Shown: positions 1 through 4,721 of the stretch, piece after piece
How positions within the stretch are numbered: the stretch's first letter is position 1
How the letters are laid out: every line of letters starts with the position of its first letter
Assembly (NCBI GenBank): GCA_902782705.1
Contig: CACZOL010000126.1
Coordinates: 1 to 7,167 of the forward strand
Source: an uncultured Selenomonadaceae bacterium
GTDB lineage: Bacteria; Bacillota; Negativicutes; Selenomonadales; Selenomonadaceae
Direction of reading: 5' to 3'
DNA: 7,167 bases
Notes under the pieces: generated by a model
What the model was told of the DNA's origin: nothing
The model's input: only the letters and a program-made list of their open reading frames with translations
Database searches by the model: none
Program-made: the position numbers and the translations under genes

Positions 1-1
1 A

Positions 2-817
2 ATCGCGACGCTTGAAAAACTCGGCGTGAAAATCGAATTGGACTGCGTTGTCGGGCAGCTTTACACCATCGACGAACTGATGGAGGAAGAGGGGTTCGAT
101 GCGGTTGTCGTCGGCACGGGCGCGGGCCTTCCGCTCTTCATGAACATCCCGGGCGAAAACTTGAACGGCGTTTACTCGGCGAACGAGTTCCTGACGCGCT
201 GCAATCTGATGAAGGCATATCGTTTCCCCGAATACGGGACGCCGATTCGCGTCGGCAAAAGCGTCGCGGTGGTCGGCGGCGGCAACGTGGCCATGGACGC
301 GGCGCGCACGGCGCTTCGCCTTGGCGCGGAGCACGTCTATATCGTCTATCGGCGCGGCGAGGAAGAGCTTCCTGCGCGTCGGGAGGAAGTTCATCACGCG
401 AAAGAAGAAGGCGTCGACTTCCAGCTTCTGAACAATCCCGTCGAGGTCATGGGCGACGACAAAGGTTGGGTGCGCGCGTTGAAATGTATTCGCATGGAGC
501 TCGGAGAGCCGGACGAGTCGGGACGCAGGAGTCCGAAAGCCGTCGCCGGTTCGGAGTTTGAGATTCCCGTCGATACCGTGGTCATGGCCATCGGTCAGGG
601 TCCGAATCCGATCGTTGCGTCGACGACGCCGGGCATGGACACGAACAAGCGCGGCAACATCATTGCGGACGAGGAAACGGGCGCGACGACGAAGCCGGGC
701 GTTTTCGCGGGCGGCGACATCGTCACGGGCGCGGCGACAGTCATTCTCGCGATGGGTGCGGGAAAGAAAGCGGCGGCGGCCATTGACGAGTATTTAAGGA
801 AGAAACGCGGAATATGA
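2..817 (+). CDS. gltA: NADPH-dependent glutamate synthase small chain / NfnB-family flavoprotein, 3' part only
   Basis: This is the C-terminal 271 residues of a pyridine nucleotide-disulphide oxidoreductase of the GltD/GltA/NfnB family. The reading frame is open to the left edge, so the true start and the N-terminal iron-sulphur part lie outside. The NADPH-binding Rossmann motif VVGGGNVAMDAA lies near fragment residues 90-101, and a YRR pair just after the next strand fits the 2'-phosphate of NADPH. The FAD-closing motif FAGGDIVTGAATV lies at about 235-247. In this family electrons pass from NADPH through FAD, either to make glutamate from glutamine and 2-oxoglutarate or, in NfnB, for ferredoxin-linked transhydrogenation. 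The sequence cannot separate a homotetrameric GltA from NfnB/SudA; a neighbouring NfnA gene upstream of the window would decide. The gene ends in TGA and is followed 18 bases later by a terminator. Family call is firm, exact function less so. Confidence 0.9.
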   Translation: MATLEKLGVKIELDCVVGQLYTIDELMEEEGFDAVVVGTGAGLPLFMNIPGENLNGVYSANEFLTRCNLMKAYRFPEYGTPIRVGKSVAVVGGGNVAMDAARTALRLGAEHVYIVYRRGEEELPARREEVHHAKEEGVDFQLLNNPVEVMGDDKGWVRALKCIRMELGEPDESGRRSPKAVAGSEFEIPVDTVVMAIGQGPNPIVASTTPGMDTNKRGNIIADEETGATTKPGVFAGGDIVTGAATVILAMGAGKKAAAAIDEYLRKKRGI

Positions 818-835
818 TTGCAAGATGAAGGAAAA

Positions 836-863
836 GAGGGTGCAGAAATGCACCCTCCTTTTG
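836..863 (+). terminator. Rho-independent terminator after gltA-like gene
   Basis: A perfect 9-bp stem, GAGGGTGCA (836-844) with TGCACCCTC (849-857), closes a GAAA tetraloop and is followed by CTTTTG. The T run is short, so read-through into the exonuclease gene is likely. Confidence 0.8.
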
Positions 864-884
864 TGAAAGAAATGAGGAAACGTC

Positions 885-1490
885 ATGATGGATTTTACCG
901 CGATTGACTTCGAGACGGCGACGGACAAGCGGAATTCCGCGTGCAGCGTCGCCGTCGTTGAAGTGCGGGGCGGCGAGATCGCGCGGACGTATTCGACGCT
1001 GATTCGTCCGCCGCGGCTGGAATTTTTGCCGTTCAACATCGAGATTCACGGCATCACCCCCGAGATGGTAGAGCACGAGCGGGATTTCGCGGGCATCTGG
1101 CCGGAACTGCGCCCGTTCCTTGAAAACCATATCGTCTTTGCGCACAATGCGCCGTTTGACATGGGCGTTTTGAGAAGCTCGATCCTGGCGAACCATATCG
1201 AGCCGCCGCATTTCTTCCACTGCTGTACGGTGCAGATTTCGCGCAAGGCGTGGCCGAATCTGCCCAACCACAAGCTCGACACCGTCGGCGCGTTTCTGCA
1301 TGTCGATTTCCGTCACCACGACGCGCTGGAGGACGCAAGGGTCTGTGCGGAGATTCCGCTGGCAGCGGCGGAGAGGGTCGGCGTGGATACCGTCGGCGCG
1401 CTGGCCGAAGAACTGCACGTCGCGGTCAGGCCCTTTGACTGCACGGCGGATCACCGCGACGGTTTGACACGCCGCGCGCATAGATGGTAG
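885..1490 (+). CDS. Stand-alone DEDDh 3'-5' exonuclease (DNA polymerase III epsilon-like)
   Basis: The product is 201 residues of the DnaQ-like RNase T/exonuclease fold. All three exonuclease motifs are visible: Exo I DFETA with D8 and E10, Exo II AHNAPFDMGVL with D92, and Exo III HHDALEDARVCA with H145 and D150, giving a complete DEDDh two-metal active site. Such proteins remove nucleotides from DNA or RNA 3' ends in proofreading, repair or RNA turnover; the exact substrate cannot be read from sequence. The fold ends near residue 165 and the remaining tail is short, so there is no attached helicase, BRCT or polymerase domain. GAGG at 874-877, seven bases upstream, supports ATG 885; ATG 888 is an equally possible start in the same frame. 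The gene begins only 21 bases after the preceding terminator, and its stop codon overlaps the promoter of the next gene. Confidence 0.88.
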   Translation: MMDFTAIDFETATDKRNSACSVAVVEVRGGEIARTYSTLIRPPRLEFLPFNIEIHGITPEMVEHERDFAGIWPELRPFLENHIVFAHNAPFDMGVLRSSILANHIEPPHFFHCCTVQISRKAWPNLPNHKLDTVGAFLHVDFRHHDALEDARVCAEIPLAAAERVGVDTVGALAEELHVAVRPFDCTADHRDGLTRRAHRW

Positions 1491-1493
1491 AAT
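1464..1493 (+). promoter_or_regulatory. Sigma-70-type promoter of tRNA-Leu, inside the end of the exonuclease gene
   Basis: A consensus -35 TTGACA (1464-1469) is followed after 18 bases by TAGAAT (1488-1493), five of six matches to TATAAT. The TAG stop codon of the exonuclease gene (1488-1490) is the first half of the -10 box. Transcription would begin near 1500, about 58 bases before the mature tRNA. Confidence 0.75.
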
Positions 1494-1497
1494 GAAC

Positions 1498-1554
1498 AAG
1501 GAAGCAATGAATAAGTCAGTCAGAGGCGTGGGCGGACTTGTCCAGTGCTTCCTT
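1498..1554 (+). other. Folded 5' leader of the pre-tRNA
   Basis: AAGGAAGCA (1498-1506) is perfectly complementary to TGCTTCCTT (1546-1554). Inside it, AAGTC (1513-1517) pairs with GACTT (1535-1539). The hairpin starts at the predicted transcription start and ends three bases before the first base of the mature tRNA, so it would hold the leader in one stem next to the RNase P cleavage site. The pairing is seen directly; a role in processing is inference. Confidence 0.55.
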
Positions 1555-1557
1555 TAT

Positions 1558-1642
1558 GCGGGCGTGGCGGAACTGGCAGACGCGCTGGATTTAGGATCCA
1601 GTGCCGCAAGGCGTGGAGGTTCAACCCCTCTCGTCCGCACCA
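1558..1642 (+). tRNA. tRNA-Leu, anticodon UAG, CCA encoded
   Basis: All arms can be drawn by eye. The acceptor stem is GCGGGCG (1558-1564) with CGTCCGC (1632-1638), one G-T pair. The anticodon stem is CTGGA (1585-1589) with TCCAG (1597-1601), closing the loop TTTAGGA with anticodon TAG at 1592-1594. A long variable arm, GCC GCAA GGC (1603-1612), marks a class II tRNA. The T arm GGAGG with CCTCT closes TTCAACC. Discriminator A and CCA (1639-1642) are encoded. The UAG anticodon reads CUA and, by wobble, other CUN leucine codons. Confidence 0.97.
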
Positions 1643-1652
1643 TACGAAACAG

Positions 1653-1687
1653 ACGCGGCAAGACTGGAAAGTCTTGCCGCGTTTTTT
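1653..1687 (+). terminator. Rho-independent terminator after tRNA-Leu
   Basis: A perfect 13-bp stem, ACGCGGCAAGACT (1653-1665) with AGTCTTGCCGCGT (1670-1682), has a GGAA tetraloop and runs into six Ts (1682-1687). It lies 10 bases after the CCA end and makes the tRNA a single-gene transcript. Confidence 0.93.
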
Positions 1688-1700
1688 GATAGATATTTTG

Positions 1701-1734
1701 TATCAGAAATTTTTCGGACTTGGGCTTTCTGATA
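1701..1734. repeat. 9-bp perfect inverted repeat, possible operator
   Basis: TATCAGAAA (1701-1709) and TTTCTGATA (1726-1734) are perfect inverted copies separated by 16 bases. The repeat ends four bases before the weak -35 region of the downstream promoter. It could bind a regulator of the NlpC/P60 gene or form a stem; nothing in the window says which. Confidence 0.45.
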
Positions 1735-1738
1735 TGTA

Positions 1739-1768
1739 CAGTCATTTTTCAGATATCTTTCATATAAT
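1739..1768 (+). promoter_or_regulatory. Probable promoter of the NlpC/P60 gene
   Basis: A perfect -10 TATAAT lies at 1763-1768. The best -35 at 18 bases is CAGTCA (1739-1744), matching TTGACA at only three positions, so the promoter may need an activator. The site is placed after the tRNA terminator and before the structured leader. Confidence 0.5.
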
Positions 1769-1793
1769 TTAACGCGTGCTTGAAAATACGATG

Positions 1794-1833
1794 AATGCCG
1801 AAGTTTTCAGTGTTTCCGTACTTTTACGGCATT
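1794..1833 (+). other. Leader hairpin 1
   Basis: AATGCCG (1794-1800) pairs with CGGCATT (1827-1833) and AAGT (1801-1804) with ACTT (1820-1823), leaving a three-base bulge and a 15-base loop. It is not followed by a T run on either strand, so it is not an obvious terminator. Confidence 0.5.
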
Positions 1834-1848
1834 AAAAAATGTTTTTTA

Positions 1849-1876
1849 TCGGCAGGATTTTTTTCAATCATGCCGA
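1849..1876 (+). other. Leader hairpin 2
   Basis: TCGGCA (1849-1854) pairs with TGCCGA (1871-1876) and GATT (1856-1859) with AATC (1866-1869), with one G/A mismatch and a T-rich loop. It shares the GCCGA core with hairpin 1 and with the element at 1943, so alternative pairings are possible. Confidence 0.5.
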
Positions 1877-1942
1877 ATACAATACTTTGAGTCAAGAACA
1901 CTGACTGGGACGAAAGTTTCAAGCAAATGTTCCGATTATAAA

Positions 1943-1989
1943 GCCGAATCCAACTCAGGAACGGGGAGTGCCAGCTAACCTCGCAGGCG
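1943..1989 (+). ncRNA. Shortened ydaO/yuaA (c-di-AMP) riboswitch-like element lacking the central core
   Basis: The 5' segment GCCGAATCC...GGA.CGGGG (1943-1966) and the 3' segment CAGCTAACCTCGCAGGCG (1972-1989) match, from memory, the two outer ends of the ydaO/yuaA c-di-AMP riboswitch. The outer pairings are kept: GCC (1943-1945) with GGC (1986-1988), a small TCC/GGA hairpin (1949-1960), and CGGGG (1962-1966) with CCTCG (1979-1983). In the known family roughly a hundred bases with the two c-di-AMP pockets lie between the GGGG and the CAGCTAAC; here only about five bases (AGTGC) separate them. It precedes an NlpC/P60 cell-wall hydrolase, a typical gene of this regulon. Ligand binding is therefore doubtful. 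It could be a relic after deletion, a miniature variant, or chance likeness; the joint match of sequence, pairing and gene context argues against chance. Confidence 0.55.
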
Positions 1990-1996
1990 AAAAGAG

Positions 1997-2003
1997 AAAG
2001 GAG
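1997..2003 (+). promoter_or_regulatory. Ribosome binding site fixing a TTG start
   Basis: AAAGGAG (1997-2003) lies seven bases before TTG 2011, and the spacer is a run of Ts. No ATG or GTG with a comparable site is available before the signal peptide, so translation starts at TTG. The site begins eight bases after the riboswitch-like element. Confidence 0.8.
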
Positions 2004-2010
2004 ATTTTTT

Positions 2011-2682
2011 TTGGGTAAGTTGAAGAACCGTATTCTCGCCGTTTCCATGGCGTGCATGTGTTGGTGCTCGGTCGTGGGGGCGGAGTCGCTTCAGGTTGGT
2101 GATCAGGGCAGCGATGTGGCTGAGGTGCAGGCCGAGCTTGTTCGCATCGGATATGATGTGGTGCCTGACGGGGATTTCGGTCCCGCGACGGTCGAGGCAG
2201 TCAAGAATTTCCAGGCGGCGCACGGTATGGACGTAGACGGCGCTGTGGGGCCTTCGACGTATGAGGCGCTTCTCGGAAAAGAGATGCCGGAGTCGGTCAG
2301 CCGCGGATCGAACTACGTTTCGCGTCGCATCGTGCAAACGGCGATGGCATATATCGGCGTTCCGTATTCATTTGGCGGTACGTCCCCCAGCGGGTTTGAC
2401 TGCTCGGGCTATGTGCGCTTCGTGTTTGCGAACGCCGGCATTTATCTGCCGCGTGCTGCGGACGAGCAGTACGAAGTCGGGCACCCAATCCCGACGAGTG
2501 CGCTCCGCACGGGCGATCTCGTATTTTTCTCAACGTATGAGTACGGGCCGTCCCATGTGGGCATCTATCTGAGCGACGGAAACTTCATTCACGCGGCATC
2601 CAGCATCGGCGTGTCCATCGCTTCCATTTATGACGAATATTATTGGGGCGATCGCTACATCGGCGCGCGCCGCATCCTGTAA
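2011..2682 (+). CDS. Secreted NlpC/P60 peptidoglycan endopeptidase with peptidoglycan-binding domain
   Basis: The 223-residue product begins with a signal peptide (KLKNR, a hydrophobic stretch rich in Cys and Met, and a likely cut after VVGA at residue 24). No lipobox is seen despite three cysteines at 15, 17 and 19. A PG_binding_1 domain covers about 27-88, with the repeat-like DGDFGPATVEAVKNFQ and DGAVGPSTYEALL motifs. An NlpC/P60 domain covers about 105-223, with catalytic Cys131 (FDCSGYV), His182 (SHVGIYL) and third polar residue His194 (FIHAAS). Such enzymes cleave stem-peptide bonds, usually D-gamma-glutamyl to diamino acid, in the cell wall during growth or separation. The TTG start is chosen from the ribosome binding site and intact signal peptide. 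The gene is monocistronic, with a structured leader before it and a terminator after it. Domain calls are firm; the exact bond cut is inferred from family. Confidence 0.93.
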   Translation: MGKLKNRILAVSMACMCWCSVVGAESLQVGDQGSDVAEVQAELVRIGYDVVPDGDFGPATVEAVKNFQAAHGMDVDGAVGPSTYEALLGKEMPESVSRGSNYVSRRIVQTAMAYIGVPYSFGGTSPSGFDCSGYVRFVFANAGIYLPRAADEQYEVGHPIPTSALRTGDLVFFSTYEYGPSHVGIYLSDGNFIHAASSIGVSIASIYDEYYWGDRYIGARRIL

Positions 2683-2695
2683 ATATCGTTCCTTC

Positions 2696-2721
2696 AGAGA
2701 GGCTTCAAGCCTCTCTTTTTT
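2696..2721 (+). terminator. Rho-independent terminator after NlpC/P60 gene
   Basis: AGAGAGGC (2696-2703) pairs with GCCTCTCT (2709-2716) around a TTCAA loop and runs into six Ts (2716-2721), 13 bases after the stop codon. Confidence 0.92.
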
Positions 2722-2810
2722 GCGTCTGACGTGCGAAGACATAGTCGGCGCAAGTCTGGCGCCATCGTATTGTGCGGGATGATCGCAAAGTATCTTATGC
2801 GGAAGGGATT

Positions 2811-2838
2811 TGGACAAAAACGTCGAATTACCTATCAA
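2811..2838 (+). promoter_or_regulatory. Weak candidate promoter of the first FIST-GGDEF gene
   Basis: TGGACA (2811-2816, five of six to TTGACA) and TATCAA (2833-2838, four of six) are 16 bases apart. A TAGAAT at 2843-2848 is an alternative -10 without a good -35. A promoter must lie in this gap because the previous gene is terminated at 2721, but the exact site is uncertain. Confidence 0.3.
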
Positions 2839-2887
2839 ACCCTAGAATAGGATCCCACCATGCCGATGCGTGCAAGAGTGGTTTTGC

Positions 2888-2895
2888 AGGGGGAG
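2888..2895 (+). promoter_or_regulatory. Ribosome binding site deciding the FIST-GGDEF start
   Basis: AGGGGGAG lies 10 bases before ATG 2906. An upstream in-frame GTG at 2870 would place this site inside the coding region, and it has no comparable site of its own. Confidence 0.7.
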
Positions 2896-2905
2896 CATTA
2901 TTGGA

Positions 2906-4657
2906 ATGAAGCAGTTTTCTTTTTATTTGAAGGATATGTCAGGGTTTGATGCGTGGGCGCGCCGGTTGTACGAGACCTGTCCGCGGGAAGCGCAGACAGT
3001 TTTCGTTTCCGTGTTTTCCGGCTGGACAGATAAAGCGGCGCTGGCGGAGCTCGTTCATCGGCTGGCAAGGATGCTGCCGAACGCCGTCATTGTCGGCTGT
3101 ACTACGTCCGGCGAAATCATGTCCGGCTATATGTCGGAGAATACGGCGATCTTGAATTTCATGTTTTTTGAGAAAACCGACGTGCGCCTTTTTGCAATCG
3201 ACTTTTCCGACACGCCGCCGGAGGCGGCTGCCGCTTCTTTATTGGAAAGTCTGCGGGAAGAAGAGGTCGCGGGCGTCGGGCTTTTTGTCGCGCAAAACGA
3301 TGAGCCGGCGCATAGTTTCCTTTCGCAGCTGCGTCCGCTTGCGCCGCATATCAAGGTTTTTGGCGGGATTGCGGGCAACACCGGAGAATCCGGCCAGTAT
3401 GTGCTTGCCGGGGAGCGCGTGTTGGAGCGCGGCGCGGCCGCCGTCTGTTTTCTTGGCCGGGAGCTTCGTATCCACGTGAGAACCAGCGTCGGCTGGCGGC
3501 CCCTCGGGCCTTCGTTCCGCATCACGAAAATGGACGGGGATAACGTGATCCGGGAGCTGGATGGAAATCCCGCCCAGAACATTTACCAAAAATATCTGGG
3601 CCTGTCCCGCACGGATATCAACGGAGGGAACGTACTGTTTCCGCTTTGTGTGGAGAGAAACGGGAATTTGATCATGCGCCTTCCTATTGATTGCGCGGAG
3701 GACGGAGCGCTGACCATCGCGGGCGACTGCCGCGAGGGGGAACGGGTTCGGCTGGCCTATGGCGATCCCAGCAGGATCTTGGATGCGTCGTACAACTCTC
3801 ATATCGACATCATGTCCTTTGAGCCTGAAGCGATCCTTTTGATCAACTGCGTGACGCGGAGAATTTTCCTGCGCGAGGATACGAATCAGGAACTGCGGCC
3901 CTTCCAGTCCATAGCGCAGACCGCGGGGCTTTACGTCAACGGGGAGATCGGCAGGGACGAGGACGGAAATATCTTGCTTTTGAATATGTCGCTGGTGACC
4001 GCGAGTTTTCGCGAGGGACCGCAGGGCGAGTCTCCGGCAGCTTCGATATCGCTGACGCCGCGCGTGAGACAACTCACCGACATCATGAAGCTCGTACAGT
4101 GTCTCGCAAATTTCGTAACCGTTGCATCCGCGGAATCGGAAATCGCGAACGAGCAGCTTGCACAGCTCGCCCGTACCGACAGACTCACCGGACTTTACAA
4201 TCGCGGCGAGATCGAGTCCATTTTACGAAAGGCGCTGCTGCGGAATCGGAAAGGCGACGGGGTTCTTTCCGCGATCATGCTCGATCTCGATGATTTTAAG
4301 AGCATAAACGACACTTTCGGCCACGCGGTCGGGGACGAGGCGCTCCGATGGACCGCCAAGATCATCCAGAGCGCGATACGCGGAAGCGACGCGGCAGGCC
4401 GTTGGGGCGGCGAAGAATTCTTCATCGTTTTGCCCGATACGACGATTGAGGCGGCAAGGAGCGTCGCGGAGCGGATTCGAGAGGAACTGGACAAGGGTCA
4501 TACGCTGCCGGACGGGCGGTCCGTCACGGGAAGTTTCGGCGTCGCGAGATTCCCGGAGAGCGGCGATTATATGAAATTTTACCAGTATCTCGACGAAGCG
4601 ATGTACCGGGCGAAACAGGCCGGGAAAAACCGCGTGTGCGTCGCGGAAGAAGAATAG
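2906..4657 (+). CDS. FIST-domain diguanylate cyclase, copy 1
   Basis: The 583-residue product has a FIST N domain (about 25-200), a FIST C domain (about 210-375), a short helical linker (ESEIANEQLAQLARTDRLTGL) and a C-terminal GGDEF domain (about 415-583). The cyclase looks active: GGEEF at 501-505, metal-binding Asp in LDLDDFK at about 460, substrate residues in NDTFGHAVGDEA, and an intact product-inhibition site RGSD (492-495) five residues before GGEEF. It should join two GTP into c-di-GMP under control of a small molecule bound by FIST; family work suggests amino acids or similar ligands, not shown here. The FIST N part keeps a VGCTTSGEI motif (near 63-71) and a FGGIAGN motif (near 152). 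No signal peptide or membrane segment is visible, so sensing is cytoplasmic. ATG 2906 is preferred because the paralogue also begins M-(K/R)-QFS. It converges on copy 2. Confidence 0.92.
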   Translation: MKQFSFYLKDMSGFDAWARRLYETCPREAQTVFVSVFSGWTDKAALAELVHRLARMLPNAVIVGCTTSGEIMSGYMSENTAILNFMFFEKTDVRLFAIDFSDTPPEAAAASLLESLREEEVAGVGLFVAQNDEPAHSFLSQLRPLAPHIKVFGGIAGNTGESGQYVLAGERVLERGAAAVCFLGRELRIHVRTSVGWRPLGPSFRITKMDGDNVIRELDGNPAQNIYQKYLGLSRTDINGGNVLFPLCVERNGNLIMRLPIDCAEDGALTIAGDCREGERVRLAYGDPSRILDASYNSHIDIMSFEPEAILLINCVTRRIFLREDTNQELRPFQSIAQTAGLYVNGEIGRDEDGNILLLNMSLVTASFREGPQGESPAASISLTPRVRQLTDIMKLVQCLANFVTVASAESEIANEQLAQLARTDRLTGLYNRGEIESILRKALLRNRKGDGVLSAIMLDLDDFKSINDTFGHAVGDEALRWTAKIIQSAIRGSDAAGRWGGEEFFIVLPDTTIEAARSVAERIREELDKGHTLPDGRSVTGSFGVARFPESGDYMKFYQYLDEAMYRAKQAGKNRVCVAEEE

Positions 4658-4663
4658 GAACGA

Positions 4664-4708
4664 CAAAGAACTCCCAGCGTTATGATGCGTAACGCTGGGA
4701 GTTCTTTG
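4664..4708. terminator. Bidirectional terminator between convergent FIST-GGDEF genes
   Basis: A perfect 19-bp stem (4664-4682 with 4690-4708) encloses a seven-base loop. Each arm ends in AAAGAAC/GTTCTTT, so either strand shows TTCTTTG at the 3' side. It lies 6 bases after the stop of copy 1 and 13 bases after that of copy 2 and can serve both genes. Confidence 0.85.
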
Positions 4709-4721
4709 CCGTTTGCGGCGG

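Larger units (their letters stand above)
1688..2010 (+). other. Non-coding region: promoter and long structured leader of the NlpC/P60 gene
   Basis: No convincing gene is seen in these 323 bases, which are far richer in A and T than the flanking genes. In order they hold an inverted repeat (1701-1734), a TATAAT box (1763-1768), two hairpins (1794-1833 and 1849-1876), a small hairpin AGTCA/TGACT (1890-1906), a c-di-AMP-riboswitch-like element (1943-1989) and a ribosome binding site. If transcription starts near 1775, the leader is about 236 bases, long enough for RNA-level control. Confidence 0.7.

Noticed and set aside
741..1499. A 252-codon open frame opposite the gltA-like end and the exonuclease
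   Set aside because: It crosses a terminator and a promoter of the + strand and mirrors the exonuclease codons; no family features are seen.
1620..1642. The tRNA-Leu 3' end as an integration site for a mobile element
   Set aside because: No second copy of this end and no integrase or phage gene is seen in the window.
1492..1772. Short open frames running through the tRNA-Leu gene
   Set aside because: They overlap the tRNA and its terminator and have no coding signature.
2722..2869. A c-di-GMP (GEMM) riboswitch before FIST-GGDEF copy 1, prompted by GGATGATCGCAAAG and small hairpins such as GGCGC/GCGCC (2747-2763)
   Set aside because: The GGGCAAACC segment and tetraloop/receptor parts of the family are missing; the likeness is limited to a few bases.
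2870..2905. An upstream GTG start adding 12 residues to FIST-GGDEF copy 1
   Set aside because: The ribosome binding site and the alignment with the start of copy 2 favour ATG 2906.
3239..4072. A 277-codon open frame opposite FIST-GGDEF copy 1
   Set aside because: It is also in exact register with the sense codons and is explained by codon use; the sense strand encodes a clear domain protein.
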